64,000 bases of DNA. Source: Deltaproteobacteria bacterium. Lineage in GTDB: Bacteria; Desulfobacterota; Dissulfuribacteria; Dissulfuribacterales; QOAL01. The stretch spans positions 22,228-86,227 of the forward strand of contig JALWNK010000063.1 in the NCBI GenBank assembly GCA_026995935.1, written 5' to 3'. The position numbers and the translations under genes are program-made. Shown here one piece after another: positions 1 to 8,365 of the stretch. How positions within the stretch are numbered: position 1 is the stretch's first letter; every line of letters starts with the position of its first letter. The notes under the pieces were generated by a model, which had not been told where the DNA came from, searched no databases, and saw only the letters and a program-made list of their open reading frames with translations.

Positions 1-2
1 TG

Positions 3-1502
3 GATTTCGTTTCCCAGATGGTTGATTATTTCAATTTCAACGGATCGTCAGATCCTGGGCAGATTGTAAACGGCATGCCTACCAACTTCTCCTTTGACTT
101 CTGGAAGTATTTCTACCAGGTAAGTCTCATGCAGTATCAGCAGATGGGCGTGCCCTTGAGCTTTGATCCAAATTACGATCACGAGGTATTTCCGCCGCTT
201 TACTGGGCAAATGGGACAAATGGCTATCCGCAGATAGTCATTGGCAACCCCATTACCATCATGACATGGGTTGATGTCAATCCTCAGCCCGACCACGACA
301 TGAGCGACATAGCCTACGGCGGAGCCAAGGTTCTTTATCTCAAGGAGATAAATGCTGCCATAAGGTCCTTTTTCCCGCCTGTACAGCTGGGCAAGGTGGA
401 TCCCATGACGCTTGCCATGATTCCGCCAAACGACCCCACTTTTGCCAAGAATCCCTATGTGGGCAAGATCGTGCTCAAGGATAGCGGGTACGTAATCTTT
501 GACCACACTGGCGATATGTATCCCGATCTTTGGTGGCCAGAGGATGTAAAGGCTATGCAGCAGGCCCTTATCAAGGTACTTAAGGCGGAAGGAGAAACAA
601 ACCCAATGCCTGTAATATTCATTGCAGCCCACTATTTCTCCGACTCCCATGGTGTGCAGCCTGCTGAAAAGGCACTTGGAGCAAAGAGCTGTTACGACTG
701 CCATGGCGATTATAAAAAGGATCCTGGCGCGCACAGGGTAACCGACAGGGTAGTGGTTTACGGGCCCTGGGCACCTCCATTCTTTACTGAGGAAAACAGG
801 CTCCTGAGGTATGCCCCTGACGAGGTTCCTGCCGATGCGCCAATCTGGATGAAGAGGGCAGGTATGGTGCTTAACAATCCAAACGGTCTTTTCGTTGTGG
901 ATGGAGAGGTTGCCTACATAGAACCTATCCAGGCAAATGGGCTGTCTGTTCTTGGTGCCAAAGAGGAAGATATCCTTCATCTTAGCAAGCACCATGCAGA
1001 GGAACTCTTCTACATGGTTGCAGAAGGAACCGTTAAGGGTGAAGAGATAGAAGAGATCGACCCAGGTAAGCTCACTCCTGAGGAGCGTGAAACAACCTAT
1101 GTAAGGCAGGTTGTTAATAGTCCCTGGAATCAGAAGCTCTACTTCTACATCCCGCAGCAGTTAAAGCCTGAGATAGCAGAATGCGGCTTCCAGCCAACCC
1201 AGGAACAGCTCTATCTTGAGGGCGAGGGAATGGCAGAAGGCTACGTCCTCAAACTGGGCTTTCATGAGGATGTAACCGAGTCCATGATTATCAGGTTGCC
1301 TTACAGCGGAGCAAACCCGGTGATAGTTACCAAGACCGCTGGCAGGAGCAGTTTTGTCAGGGATAAGAACGCACAGATCCTTGATCAGACTGGCGGTTAC
1401 GTCACGGTAAAGGTCAACCATGCAGGGGAATTTGCTGCCATAAACAGCCAGTTCCTCCTTGGTCCTAACGGGGAGCAGTGGCAGCCATTCCTCAAGGACT
1501 AG
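3..1502 (+). CDS. c-type cytochrome, C-terminal part (5' end outside window)
   Basis: The frame is open to the left edge of the window, and the first methionine (base 18) has no Shine-Dalgarno sequence, so I treat the gene as truncated at its 5' end. About 499 residues are visible. One haem c motif, CYDCH, lies near residue 231, preceded by several histidines (HYFSDSH) that could supply a distal ligand. The rest is rich in aromatic residues and looks like a folded periplasmic domain, not a string of haem sites. I recognise no named family. A signal peptide or further haems may lie upstream. Its neighbour on the opposite strand is another cytochrome c, which supports a role in periplasmic electron transfer. 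That it is a cytochrome is fairly secure; its partner and substrate are unknown. Confidence 0.6.
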   Translation, partial: DFVSQMVDYFNFNGSSDPGQIVNGMPTNFSFDFWKYFYQVSLMQYQQMGVPLSFDPNYDHEVFPPLYWANGTNGYPQIVIGNPITIMTWVDVNPQPDHDMSDIAYGGAKVLYLKEINAAIRSFFPPVQLGKVDPMTLAMIPPNDPTFAKNPYVGKIVLKDSGYVIFDHTGDMYPDLWWPEDVKAMQQALIKVLKAEGETNPMPVIFIAAHYFSDSHGVQPAEKALGAKSCYDCHGDYKKDPGAHRVTDRVVVYGPWAPPFFTEENRLLRYAPDEVPADAPIWMKRAGMVLNNPNGLFVVDGEVAYIEPIQANGLSVLGAKEEDILHLSKHHAEELFYMVAEGTVKGEEIEEIDPGKLTPEERETTYVRQVVNSPWNQKLYFYIPQQLKPEIAECGFQPTQEQLYLEGEGMAEGYVLKLGFHEDVTESMIIRLPYSGANPVIVTKTAGRSSFVRDKNAQILDQTGGYVTVKVNHAGEFAAINSQFLLGPNGEQWQPFLKD

Positions 1503-1534
1503 ACGGTCCAGCTCGTTAGCTAAAAGGTAATAAC

Positions 1535-1566
1535 AAAGGGCGGGATAAATTCCCGCCCTTTTATTT
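1535..1566 (+). terminator. Rho-independent terminator
   Basis: An 11-bp perfect stem (1535-1545 with 1551-1561) closes a TAAAT loop and is followed by a T-rich tract. It lies 33 bases after the stop of the cytochrome gene. It may also serve the convergent small cytochrome gene on the minus strand. Confidence 0.85.
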
Positions 1567-1606
1567 TCTATTGCTGTAAATGTAGGACAAAGTTTGATGA
1601 ACTACC

Positions 1607-1891
1607 CTATTTCTTCTTCGCAGACAGATACTCCACCAGGAATCCTATTTCCTCATGGTCAATTTCCGCTCCGTGTCTTTTCATGCGCTCTATTATGTCT
1701 TGCCATTCTGCCTTGCTTCTCTTGTATGCGTAAATTCTCTTTGTTGAATGGCATTTGGTGCATTTTTTATTAATGATTCGGGTTCCCTTGTCTGTGCCTG
1801 AACACGCCGTAAAGAGCGCAGTAAAGGCAAACATAAGGAATGCGGCCACAGTCCATAAAAAAGAGGCATTTGTCTTTTTTCCGTGTATCAT
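1607..1891 (-). CDS. small monohaem cytochrome c lipoprotein
   Basis: A 94-residue protein. The N-terminus has a hydrophobic stretch ending in a lipobox (LFTAC), so the mature protein should be lipid-anchored on the periplasmic side. A single haem c site, CTKCH, follows. The pattern after it (KRIYAYKRSKAEWQDIIERM, then HGAEI and a terminal YL helix) resembles the haem-binding domain found in quinohaemoprotein amine dehydrogenase and in many small cytochromes of anaerobes. It probably shuttles electrons in the periplasm, perhaps with the larger cytochrome encoded next to it on the other strand. Partner and potential are unknown. Confidence that it is a cytochrome is high because lipobox, haem motif and family-like tail are all present in so short a frame. 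Confidence 0.82.
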   Translation of the reverse strand: MIHGKKTNASFLWTVAAFLMFAFTALFTACSGTDKGTRIINKKCTKCHSTKRIYAYKRSKAEWQDIIERMKRHGAEIDHEEIGFLVEYLSAKKK

Positions 1892-2021
1892 TACAAGCTT
1901 CTCCTGTTTGGGATGTTAAAGATCTTGATCGGTTTAAAGTTGTGTCCTTGTGGTTAGGATTGTATTTTTTATTTTAATTATACACTTCATTTTTTCTGAA
2001 ACGGTGTAGGAGGATTCATAC

Positions 2022-2477
2022 ATGAAATTTTTTGAGGAATGGCATCTTCTTGGCTGGTATGAGAGGTTTGAAAAGATTGTCTGTATCATTTTGTCCCTAA
2101 TGGTGGCACTTGTCATACTTTGCGCACTTTACAAGCTGGGTTTTCACCTGTTTCATCTCCTTGTAACCCATGGCGTTGACCCCTTGGATCACAAGGCATT
2201 TAAGGCCATTTTTGGAATGATCATGATACTCCTTATAGCGCTTGAGTTTAAACACTCCATAGTAAAGGTTATAGAGAAGGATCAAGGCATTGTTCAGGTG
2301 AAAACCGTCCTGCTCATAGCCATTCTTGCCATAAGCAGGAAGATGATCATCCTTGATACTAAGGCCATGTCGCCCCTTACCATTTTTGCCCTGGCTGCCG
2401 TGTTGCTATCTTTAGGGGCAGTTTACTGGCTCATGAGGGAAAGGGATGACAGGATACTTGGAATCAAGGAGTCCTGA
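2022..2477 (+). CDS. psiE: PsiE-family membrane protein
   Basis: A 151-residue protein with four predicted transmembrane helices (about residues 20-45, 62-80, 90-105 and 118-138). The pattern ALEFKHSIVKVIE in the second-to-third helix region is typical of the phosphate-starvation-inducible PsiE family, whose biochemical role is not known. The start codon is preceded by AGGAGG at a good distance. It stands alone, convergent with the DJ-1-like gene, with 18 bases between the two stops. No Pho-box was recognised upstream, so phosphate control should not be assumed from the name. Confidence 0.75.
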   Translation: MKFFEEWHLLGWYERFEKIVCIILSLMVALVILCALYKLGFHLFHLLVTHGVDPLDHKAFKAIFGMIMILLIALEFKHSIVKVIEKDQGIVQVKTVLLIAILAISRKMIILDTKAMSPLTIFALAAVLLSLGAVYWLMRERDDRILGIKES

Positions 2478-2495
2478 CGCGAAGAAGGCCAGTAA

Positions 2496-3011
2496 TCAGG
2501 CCTCTTTTAACCCTTTTAAGGTCTTTACAACCTCCTTCATGAAAAGGGGGATGTCGCTGGGCTGCCTGGAAGTTATGATATTACCGTCAACTACCACAGG
2601 GCTATTTTCATATATGGCCCCAGCCTCCTGGAGCTTGTCTGAGACCTTGTGGTAGCAAGTGGCCTTCCTCCCTTTCAGTATTCCGGCAGATGCCAGAAGC
2701 AAGGGGCCATGGCATATTGCAGCAATTGGCCTTTGAAGCCTGGCAAACTCCTGCACGAATTTTACAATGGCGTCATGCATGGCAAGCTTTTCTGCCACCT
2801 TACCCCCGGGAATAAAGAGGGCATCAAAGGCCTCTGGCTCCGCCTCGTCTATGGCTAGGTTCGCACTTACTGGATACCCCCTTTTGCCCTTAACCTCGCC
2901 CCAGTCAGGTGCTGCTATATCTACTTGGAATCCCTCTTCTTCGAACCTGTACTTTGGGCATAAAAGTTCAGAATCCTCAAAGCCCTGGCCAGTTATAAAA
3001 AGAATTCGCAT
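2496..3011 (-). CDS. DJ-1/PfpI family protein
   Basis: A 171-residue protein from the chosen ATG at 3011, which sits behind a clear AAAGGAGG; a longer frame from a TTG at 3032 would place the ribosome site inside the gene. The Rossmann-like start RILFITGQGFEDSEL, the AFDALFIPGG segment and the nucleophile elbow AAICHGP (cysteine near residue 97) mark the class I glutamine amidotransferase-like DJ-1/PfpI family. Members act as deglycases or chaperones on damaged proteins, or as proteases in thermophiles. It lies 24 bases beyond the stop of lon on the same strand, so it is probably the last gene of an hsp20-lon-pfpI protein quality-control run. Exact activity cannot be told from sequence. Confidence 0.88.
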   Translation of the reverse strand: MRILFITGQGFEDSELLCPKYRFEEEGFQVDIAAPDWGEVKGKRGYPVSANLAIDEAEPEAFDALFIPGGKVAEKLAMHDAIVKFVQEFARLQRPIAAICHGPLLLASAGILKGRKATCYHKVSDKLQEAGAIYENSPVVVDGNIITSRQPSDIPLFMKEVVKTLKGLKEA

Positions 3012-3035
3012 GGTTTCCTCCTTTCTTTTCAAAAT

Positions 3036-5453
3036 CTACCTGACACACCTTGAACCCGCGGTGCTGCTTCCCCTTTTCCCTTTCATTTTCCTAAAGGCAA
3101 TTCGGGCTGCCTGGTCCACCTTTGATATCAGGTGAAACTTAAGTTGATGCCTTATCTGTTCCGGAAGTTCATCCAGATCCATGTTGTTCCTTTTAGGCAA
3201 GATAATCTCCTTTATTCCTGCCCGGTGGGCAGCAAGGACCTTTTCCTTTATGCCTCCAACAGGGAGAACCAGCCCCCTCAGCGTTATCTCACCTGTCATG
3301 GCAACATCAGGTCTGACAGGTTTGTCTGTAAAAAGAGATATAAGGGCTATGGCAATGGTTATTCCTGCAGAAGGCCCATCCTTTGGGATGGCCCCGGCAG
3401 GGACGTGCACATGTATGTCCTCGGTCTTAAAGACCTCTTCGGGTATGCCGTAGGCACAGGCCTTGGATTTTACGTAGCTTAGAGCCGTCTGGGCAGATTC
3501 CTTCATGACATCTCCCAATTGCCCGGTCAAGGTGAGCTTTCCACTTCCTGGCATCTTGGTGGCCTCAACAAAGAGGATGTCACCGCCCACAGGGGTCCAG
3601 GCAAGCCCGGTGGCCACCCCTGGAACAGAGGTCCGTTCCGCAACATCTGGCAGGTATTTGGGCTTACCAAGAAACTCCTCGAGATTTTTAACCTTTACCG
3701 TAACCTTTTCCTGGTGCCCCTGGGCCACCATCCTGGCAACGGCCCTGCATATGGAGCCGATTTGCCTTTCAAGGTTTCTGACCCCCGCTTCCCTTGTGTA
3801 CTCAGAGATTATTCTGGTAAGGGCCCTCTTGTCTATGGAAAGGTTCTTTTTTGTAAGGCCGTGGGCCTCCAGTTGTCTCGGAATGAGATAGCGCCTTGCT
3901 ATCTCAATCTTGTCTTCAAGGGTGTAACCAGACAGTTCAAGGACCTCCATCCTGTCAAGGAGCGGAGGTGGGATGGTCTCGAGCATGTTTGCAGTGGCAA
4001 TGAAGATCACCCTTGAAAGGTCAAATTCCACGCCAAGGTAGTGATCCGTGAACTTGGAATTCTGTTCTGGATCCAGCACCTCAAGGAGTGCAGATGCAGG
4101 GTCTCCTCGAAAGTCGGTTCCAACCTTGTCTATCTCATCAAGCATAATGACAGGGTTGTTAACCCCCACCTTTCTCAGGCCCTGGATTATTCTACCAGGC
4201 ATGGCCCCAATGTAGGTCCTGCGGTGCCCTCTGATTTCCGCCTCGTCTCGTACGCCTCCAAGGGCTATCCTGTGAAACTTTCTGCCAATGGCCCTGGCAA
4301 TGGATTTACCAAGGGAGGTCTTGCCCGTGCCCGGGGGACCAACAAAGCAGAGTATCGGACCCTTAGCATCAGGCTTGAGTTTTCTAACTGCCAGGTACTC
4401 GATTATCCTCTTTTTTATCTTTTCAAGGTCATAGTGATCCTGGTTGAGTACCCGTTCTGCACGGTCAAGATCCAGGTTATCCTCGGTGGATTCGCTCCAC
4501 GGAAGCTCAAGTATCCAGTCAAGGTATGTCCGTGCCACAGTGTATTCAGAAGAGGACGGATGCATCCGGGCAAGCCTTTCAAGCTCCCTTTCTGCCTCCT
4601 TCCTGGCCTCTTCAGGAAGCTCCTTTGCCTTGAGTTTTTCCCTGAGCTCTTCGATCTCATCAGGTTGTTCCTCAGATTCACCTAGCTCCTTCTTTATGGC
4701 CTTGAGCTGCTCCCTAAGGAAGTATTCACGCTGGCTCTTATCAACCTGATCCCTTACCTGGCTCTGGATCTTGTGGCCGAGCTCCAGTATCTCTATCTGT
4801 TCTGACAGGATTTTAAGGGCCTTCTCCAGCCTTTTCATAACGTCAAGTTCCTCTAAAATCTCCTGTTTCTGGGCTGGAGATACGTTCAAGTGGCTGATGA
4901 CAATGTCTGCAAGAACGCCAGGATCGTCTACGCTCATGACTATGGAGCGCAGTTCTCCTGGAAGGTTTGGGGACAGGTCAAGTATCCTGGAAAAGGCCTG
5001 CCTGATGTTGACCACCATGGCCTCTAGGGCCATGCTAGGCTTCACCTTATCCTGCACTGCCTCAACTCGTGCCTTTATGTAAGGCGTTGTGGATGTGATC
5101 TCCTTTATCCTGACCCTGGTGATCCCCTGGACCACGAGACGGGCGTGGCCCTGTTCATTCTTGGCCATCCTCAGGATAAGCCCCATGGTGCCTATATTGT
5201 TGAGTTTTTCAGGAATCTCTTCCTCGGATTCAACAGGCCCTGCCACGGAGACCACTGCGATGGTCCTGTCCGAGGCCAGGGCATCGTCTATCATCCTTAC
5301 CAGATTAGGTGGCTCAACTATCCAGGGGACCACCATGTGCGGAAAGAGCACAACGTCCTTACTGGGCAGAATGGGCAACTCCCTTATGGTGTTTGGGTGC
5401 TCCTGCTGCAGTTTTTGGGTATCCTGTATCTTTATTTCTGTATTCTCGCTCAT
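3036..5453 (-). CDS. lon: ATP-dependent protease Lon (LonA type)
   Basis: A full-length 805-residue LonA. The N-terminal substrate-binding domain begins with [15 protein letters not shown], a coiled-coil region follows (about residues 190-290), then the AAA+ module with Walker [10 protein letters not shown] near residue 370 and Walker B VIMLDEID. The C-terminal protease domain has the Ser-Lys dyad in KDGPSAG (about residue 690) and GGIKEK (about residue 733). It degrades misfolded and regulatory proteins in the cytoplasm. The start has AGGAG nine bases upstream. It follows hsp20 by 24 bases on the same strand, so the two heat-stress genes are likely co-transcribed. All catalytic elements are present. 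Confidence 0.97.
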   Translation of the reverse strand: MSENTEIKIQDTQKLQQEHPNTIRELPILPSKDVVLFPHMVVPWIVEPPNLVRMIDDALASDRTIAVVSVAGPVESEEEIPEKLNNIGTMGLILRMAKNEQGHARLVVQGITRVRIKEITSTTPYIKARVEAVQDKVKPSMALEAMVVNIRQAFSRILDLSPNLPGELRSIVMSVDDPGVLADIVISHLNVSPAQKQEILEELDVMKRLEKALKILSEQIEILELGHKIQSQVRDQVDKSQREYFLREQLKAIKKELGESEEQPDEIEELREKLKAKELPEEARKEAERELERLARMHPSSSEYTVARTYLDWILELPWSESTEDNLDLDRAERVLNQDHYDLEKIKKRIIEYLAVRKLKPDAKGPILCFVGPPGTGKTSLGKSIARAIGRKFHRIALGGVRDEAEIRGHRRTYIGAMPGRIIQGLRKVGVNNPVIMLDEIDKVGTDFRGDPASALLEVLDPEQNSKFTDHYLGVEFDLSRVIFIATANMLETIPPPLLDRMEVLELSGYTLEDKIEIARRYLIPRQLEAHGLTKKNLSIDKRALTRIISEYTREAGVRNLERQIGSICRAVARMVAQGHQEKVTVKVKNLEEFLGKPKYLPDVAERTSVPGVATGLAWTPVGGDILFVEATKMPGSGKLTLTGQLGDVMKESAQTALSYVKSKACAYGIPEEVFKTEDIHVHVPAGAIPKDGPSAGITIAIALISLFTDKPVRPDVAMTGEITLRGLVLPVGGIKEKVLAAHRAGIKEIILPKRNNMDLDELPEQIRHQLKFHLISKVDQAARIAFRKMKGKRGSSTAGSRCVR

Positions 5454-5477
5454 AGTCGCTCCTGATTTACTGACCCT

Positions 5478-5912
5478 TTATTTTATCTTTATCTGCATCT
5501 TGTCTTTTTCTCTTTTTTTAAAACGAACAAGGAGCAGGCCATTATCCATTTTTGCCATTATCTGTTCGGCCTTAACAGGAAGTGGAATTCTGATTACCCT
5601 TTCAAAGGGGCCGTATTCCACTTCCATCTGAAAAAATCTCTTTTTCTTTATTGTCAGGGGGGGTCTCCTGTTGCCTGACATCCTCAAAAATTGGCCCTCC
5701 AGCACGAGCTCAAGGCTTTCAGAGTCAACGCCTGCAAGGTCTGCAACCACGTAAATACAAGAGGAGTCAGCATAGATATCTATGGCCGGAATCCAGCCCC
5801 CGCTGGAGGTCATGGCGCCGTAGGGGATACGAAAAAGCTCATTCATGATCTCGTCAAATTCCCTACGAAGCTTGTCTATTTCCTTGGATATTCCGATCTT
5901 GATTACTGGCAT
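5478..5912 (-). CDS. small heat shock protein, Hsp20 family
   Basis: A 144-residue protein with a short helical N-terminus (EIDKLRREFDEIMNELF) and an alpha-crystallin domain (about residues 40-135) holding the family features PAIDIYAD, YVVADLAGVD and the closing strand NGLLLVRFKK. These proteins form oligomers that hold unfolding clients without ATP. A canonical C-terminal I-x-I/V tail is weak: the protein ends in MQIKIK. It is the first gene of the hsp20-lon run. The upstream region is shared with the divergent rpsF operon. No CIRCE element or clear sigma-32 promoter was recognised there. Confidence 0.92.
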   Translation of the reverse strand: MPVIKIGISKEIDKLRREFDEIMNELFRIPYGAMTSSGGWIPAIDIYADSSCIYVVADLAGVDSESLELVLEGQFLRMSGNRRPPLTIKKKRFFQMEVEYGPFERVIRIPLPVKAEQIMAKMDNGLLLVRFKKREKDKMQIKIK

Positions 5913-6082
5913 AATTCCCAGATCCTTTCCTGTTTATAAAAATTTTCTAACCCTCCCTGAAAAGACCACATGAAAGATGGCATGTTAAAACGAAATAAAG
6001 GGACAGAATTTATTTTGGATTAAAATAGTTACGCTGCTCTCGTGATGCAAGGAGATGCATATCAAAAAATGGGCTTAACATC

Positions 6083-6111
6083 TTGACTTTTTTGGGGAGA
6101 TGGTTTTAAAA
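6083..6111 (+). promoter_or_regulatory. candidate promoter of the rpsF operon
   Basis: TTGACT at 6083-6088 is followed after about 16-17 bases by a T/A-rich TTTTAAAA at 6104-6111 that can serve as the -10 element. The placement just upstream of the structured rpsF leader is right for a sigma-70-type start. The -10 match is only moderate. Confidence 0.4.
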
Positions 6112-6124
6112 GGCATATCCAATT

Positions 6125-6172
6125 CCTCCTTGCCCTGTATGGCGCAGGGCCAGAGAATAGACCGAAAGGGGG
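6125..6172 (+). promoter_or_regulatory. candidate S6:S18 ribosomal-protein leader RNA
   Basis: In the rpsF leader an outer stem CCTCCT (6125-6130) pairs with AGGGGG (6167-6172), which is also the ribosome-binding site. Inside it a perfect 6-bp hairpin (6132-6137 with 6145-6150) is followed on the 3' side by an unpaired stretch containing GAATAGACCG. This layout, with a CCG in a 3' bulge and a stem hiding the ribosome site, matches the known S6:S18 autoregulatory leader in front of rpsF in many bacteria, which copies the S6:S18 site on 16S rRNA. Pairing is seen directly; binding is inferred. Confidence 0.5.
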
Positions 6173-6178
6173 CAATTT

Positions 6179-6583
6179 ATGAAATTGCGACATTACGAAG
6201 CCATGTTCCTTCTTCACCCTGATCTCAGCACCGAGGACAGGGAAAGTGCAGTTGAAAAATTCTCCAACATCATCAAGAACGACGGGGGCCAGATTGTAAA
6301 TATAGATCAGTGGCCTCTGAGAAAACTCGCCTACAAGGTCCAAAAGCAGACTCAAGGTTATTACATTGTGATGGACTTCGGCGCCCCTGGAAGCGCCATT
6401 GAGGAGCTCACCAGGAATTTCAGGCTTGACGAAGGCGTAATGAAGTTCATGACATCAAAGCTCAACGACGAGTTCGACCCGGTAGAGGCTGCCAAAAAAT
6501 ACACACAGAAGCCTTCAGAGGAAAGCGCCGGCGAGGCCGAAAAGGAAACCCAAGAGGCTGGGTCAGAAGGGAAGGAGGAATAA
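6179..6583 (+). CDS. rpsF: 30S ribosomal protein S6
   Basis: A 134-residue S6. The start RHYEAMFLLHPDLS, then the QWPLRKLAYKVQKQTQGYY segment and the core ending near residue 100 are standard. The remaining 30 or so residues are an acidic, glutamate-rich tail (SEESAGEAEKETQEAGSEGK), a common S6 extension. S6 binds 16S rRNA with S18 in the platform of the small subunit. It is the first gene of rpsF-rpsR-DUF2232-rplI-dnaB and its stop is directly followed by the rpsR start codon, favouring coupled translation. The start is set by a strong GGGGG-rich ribosome site that is part of the leader fold described above. Confidence 0.97.
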   Translation: MKLRHYEAMFLLHPDLSTEDRESAVEKFSNIIKNDGGQIVNIDQWPLRKLAYKVQKQTQGYYIVMDFGAPGSAIEELTRNFRLDEGVMKFMTSKLNDEFDPVEAAKKYTQKPSEESAGEAEKETQEAGSEGKEE

Positions 6584-6847
6584 ATGCAACGTCCGCAGCA
6601 AAACAGATACAAACGCCGCAGAATATATGTAAGAAGGAAGGTCTGCCGGTTCTGTGCAGACAAATCCCTTGTGGCAGACTATAAGCAGCCTGAGCTTCTT
6701 AAGGGGTTCATAACGGAAAGGGGCAAGATACTCCCAAGGCGCGTTACAGGAACATGTGCCAAGCACCAGAGGCGGCTTACAAACGCCATCAAAAAGGCAC
6801 GTATCATGGCGCTTTTACCCTTTACTTCCGGCCACGCCATTGAGTAA
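6584..6847 (+). CDS. rpsR: 30S ribosomal protein S18
   Basis: An 87-residue S18 with the usual basic N-terminus ([10 protein letters not shown]), the conserved segment [16 protein letters not shown] and the motif [12 protein letters not shown]. Two cysteines in CRFC plus the later cysteine and histidine (CAKH) give a complete zinc-ribbon set, so this is the zinc-binding (C+) form of S18, in contrast to paralogues that lack the ligands and appear under zinc limitation. It starts directly after the rpsF stop, behind GGAGG located in the end of rpsF. It pairs with S6 on the small subunit and probably in feedback control of the operon. Confidence 0.97.
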   Translation: MQRPQQNRYKRRRIYVRRKVCRFCADKSLVADYKQPELLKGFITERGKILPRRVTGTCAKHQRRLTNAIKKARIMALLPFTSGHAIE

Positions 6848-6861
6848 ATCTGCCTGATGGC

Positions 6862-7848
6862 GTGAATTCCAATCCCTTAAGAGGCAGAGAGCCGGCTAAG
6901 GGCGCGCCCTTGAAAGACATCCTGGTTGGTATTGGCGCACTCTTAGTTCCGTCTCTTCTGCCTTCATTAAATTCCATTCTCCAGCTATTTATGCCGGGGG
7001 CAAGTGCTGCTTTTTTTAATTTTGGCAATATAAGGCGCAGCCTTCTCCTCTTATTCGCAGTCTACATTGGGGCAAGCCTTCTGTTCCTGGCAGCCGGTAT
7101 GGCGGCATCCTTGCTTATACTTGCCCAGGCAGTTGTTATCTGTGGGGTCCTCCTCGTCTCCCTTTGGAAGGGAGTGGAGGCCCCCAAAACGGTTATCGTC
7201 ATGACTCTTGCCATATTGGCAATGTCCCTTGTGGTCATGGGCGCGGCTTCAGGCTGGAGGTTTCATGACGTATACATGAAGATGGTTTCATCCATGACAT
7301 CTGAGTATGACAAGGCCGTTGAGTTATATAAGAAGAACGCAGGCAACCAGCTTCCCGTTCAGCTTGAGGAAATAATTTCCCAGGTAAAGCAGACCCTTGT
7401 CTCCTACTTTCCAGGAATAGTGTGCAGCTTTTTCGTGTTTCTCGGTCTTTCAAACACGTTGGTGTTTGTAAAGATGAACCAGGCAAGGCAGAAAACACAA
7501 AACCTTGCGCCAGAGTTCCACCAGTGGCGTATGCCGTGGCCGTTGGTTTGGTTGTTTATCCTGTTCGGATTCATGGCCCTTTTGCCCACAACGCCCTGGA
7601 ATCTTGCGGGAAAGAACGGGGTGCTGGTGGTAAGTGTGTTTTATCTGATTCAGGGCTTTTCTATTATGCAATTTTTCTTTAAAGTAATGCAAACTCCTGT
7701 CTATGTGCGTTACCTTGTTTATGCATTAATAGGTATTCAGTGGTACGGTTTGCTGTTGGTTGTCCTTACCGGACTTATGGACAACTGGTTCGACTTCAGG
7801 GGGCGTCTGGAGGCCAGGATGTCTTCCAAGGGAGACGACCAGGAGTGA
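6862..7848 (+). CDS. DUF2232 (YybS-like) multi-spanning membrane protein
   Basis: A 328-residue integral membrane protein with about eight hydrophobic helices: two to four in the first 130 residues, then a soluble loop (about 140-180, VYMKMVSSMTSEYDKAVELY), then further helices. The arrangement and position between rpsR and rplI fit the DUF2232/YybS family, which is regularly found here in Deltaproteobacteria and Firmicutes. No function is established. The start is uncertain: I use the GTG at 6862, but it lacks a good ribosome site, and a TTG at 6911 would also keep the membrane core. Transcription with the ribosomal genes is likely from the short spacing (14 bases). Confidence 0.75.
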   Translation: MNSNPLRGREPAKGAPLKDILVGIGALLVPSLLPSLNSILQLFMPGASAAFFNFGNIRRSLLLLFAVYIGASLLFLAAGMAASLLILAQAVVICGVLLVSLWKGVEAPKTVIVMTLAILAMSLVVMGAASGWRFHDVYMKMVSSMTSEYDKAVELYKKNAGNQLPVQLEEIISQVKQTLVSYFPGIVCSFFVFLGLSNTLVFVKMNQARQKTQNLAPEFHQWRMPWPLVWLFILFGFMALLPTTPWNLAGKNGVLVVSVFYLIQGFSIMQFFFKVMQTPVYVRYLVYALIGIQWYGLLLVVLTGLMDNWFDFRGRLEARMSSKGDDQE

Positions 7849-7909
7849 AGCTGAGGCCTTAGGCCTTAAGCAAAAAAATAAAGACTATGGTTTTTGGAGG
7901 ATAACAGTC

Positions 7910-8353
7910 ATGGAAGTAATCTTGAATGAGAGTATAGAAAGCCTTGGCAAGGCCGGGGATATTGTTAACGTCTCAGACGGTTATGCTAGAAACTATCTGA
8001 TACCTAAGGGAATCGCCATTGTTGCCAACAAGAAAAATCTGGTACAGATTGAAAAACAGCGTGCCGCCATCCTGGAACGGGCAGCCAAGGTCCGCCAGGA
8101 GTATGAGGCCCTTGCAGAGCAGCTTTCAAAGCTTGATATAGAGATACCTGTCAAGGTAGGTGAGGAGGAAAAGCTTTATGGCTCTGTCACTTCCATGGAC
8201 ATAGCCAGGGCCATTGAAGAGAAGGGCTATCAGGTGGACAGAAAGAAGATCGTTCTTCCAGAGCCCATAAAGGCCCTTGGTGAGTACGAGATTCCCGTAA
8301 AGCTTAGCCCGGATGTTACTGCCACCGTGAAGGTGAGGGTAGTATCCTCCTAG
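7910..8353 (+). CDS. rplI: 50S ribosomal protein L9
   Basis: A 147-residue L9, the usual length. The N-terminal rRNA-binding domain (EVILNESIESLGKAGDIVNV, then DGYARNYLIPKG) is joined by a long helix (about residues 45-80) to the C-terminal domain with the KLYGSVT motif. L9 binds 23S rRNA near the L1 stalk. The ATG at 7910 follows TTTTTGGAGG at a good distance; longer in-frame starts inside the preceding gene are ignored. It sits between the DUF2232 gene and dnaB in the standard order. Confidence 0.97.
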   Translation: MEVILNESIESLGKAGDIVNVSDGYARNYLIPKGIAIVANKKNLVQIEKQRAAILERAAKVRQEYEALAEQLSKLDIEIPVKVGEEEKLYGSVTSMDIARAIEEKGYQVDRKKIVLPEPIKALGEYEIPVKLSPDVTATVKVRVVSS

Positions 8354-8365
8354 AATGCATCTGCA

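Noticed and set aside
48..995. 315-codon minus-strand frame opposite the first cytochrome
   Set aside because: No recognisable domain; the opposite strand encodes a haem protein with consistent coding features.
4041..4685. 214-codon plus-strand frame opposite lon
   Set aside because: Shadow of the AAA+ region of lon; no ribosome site or family match.
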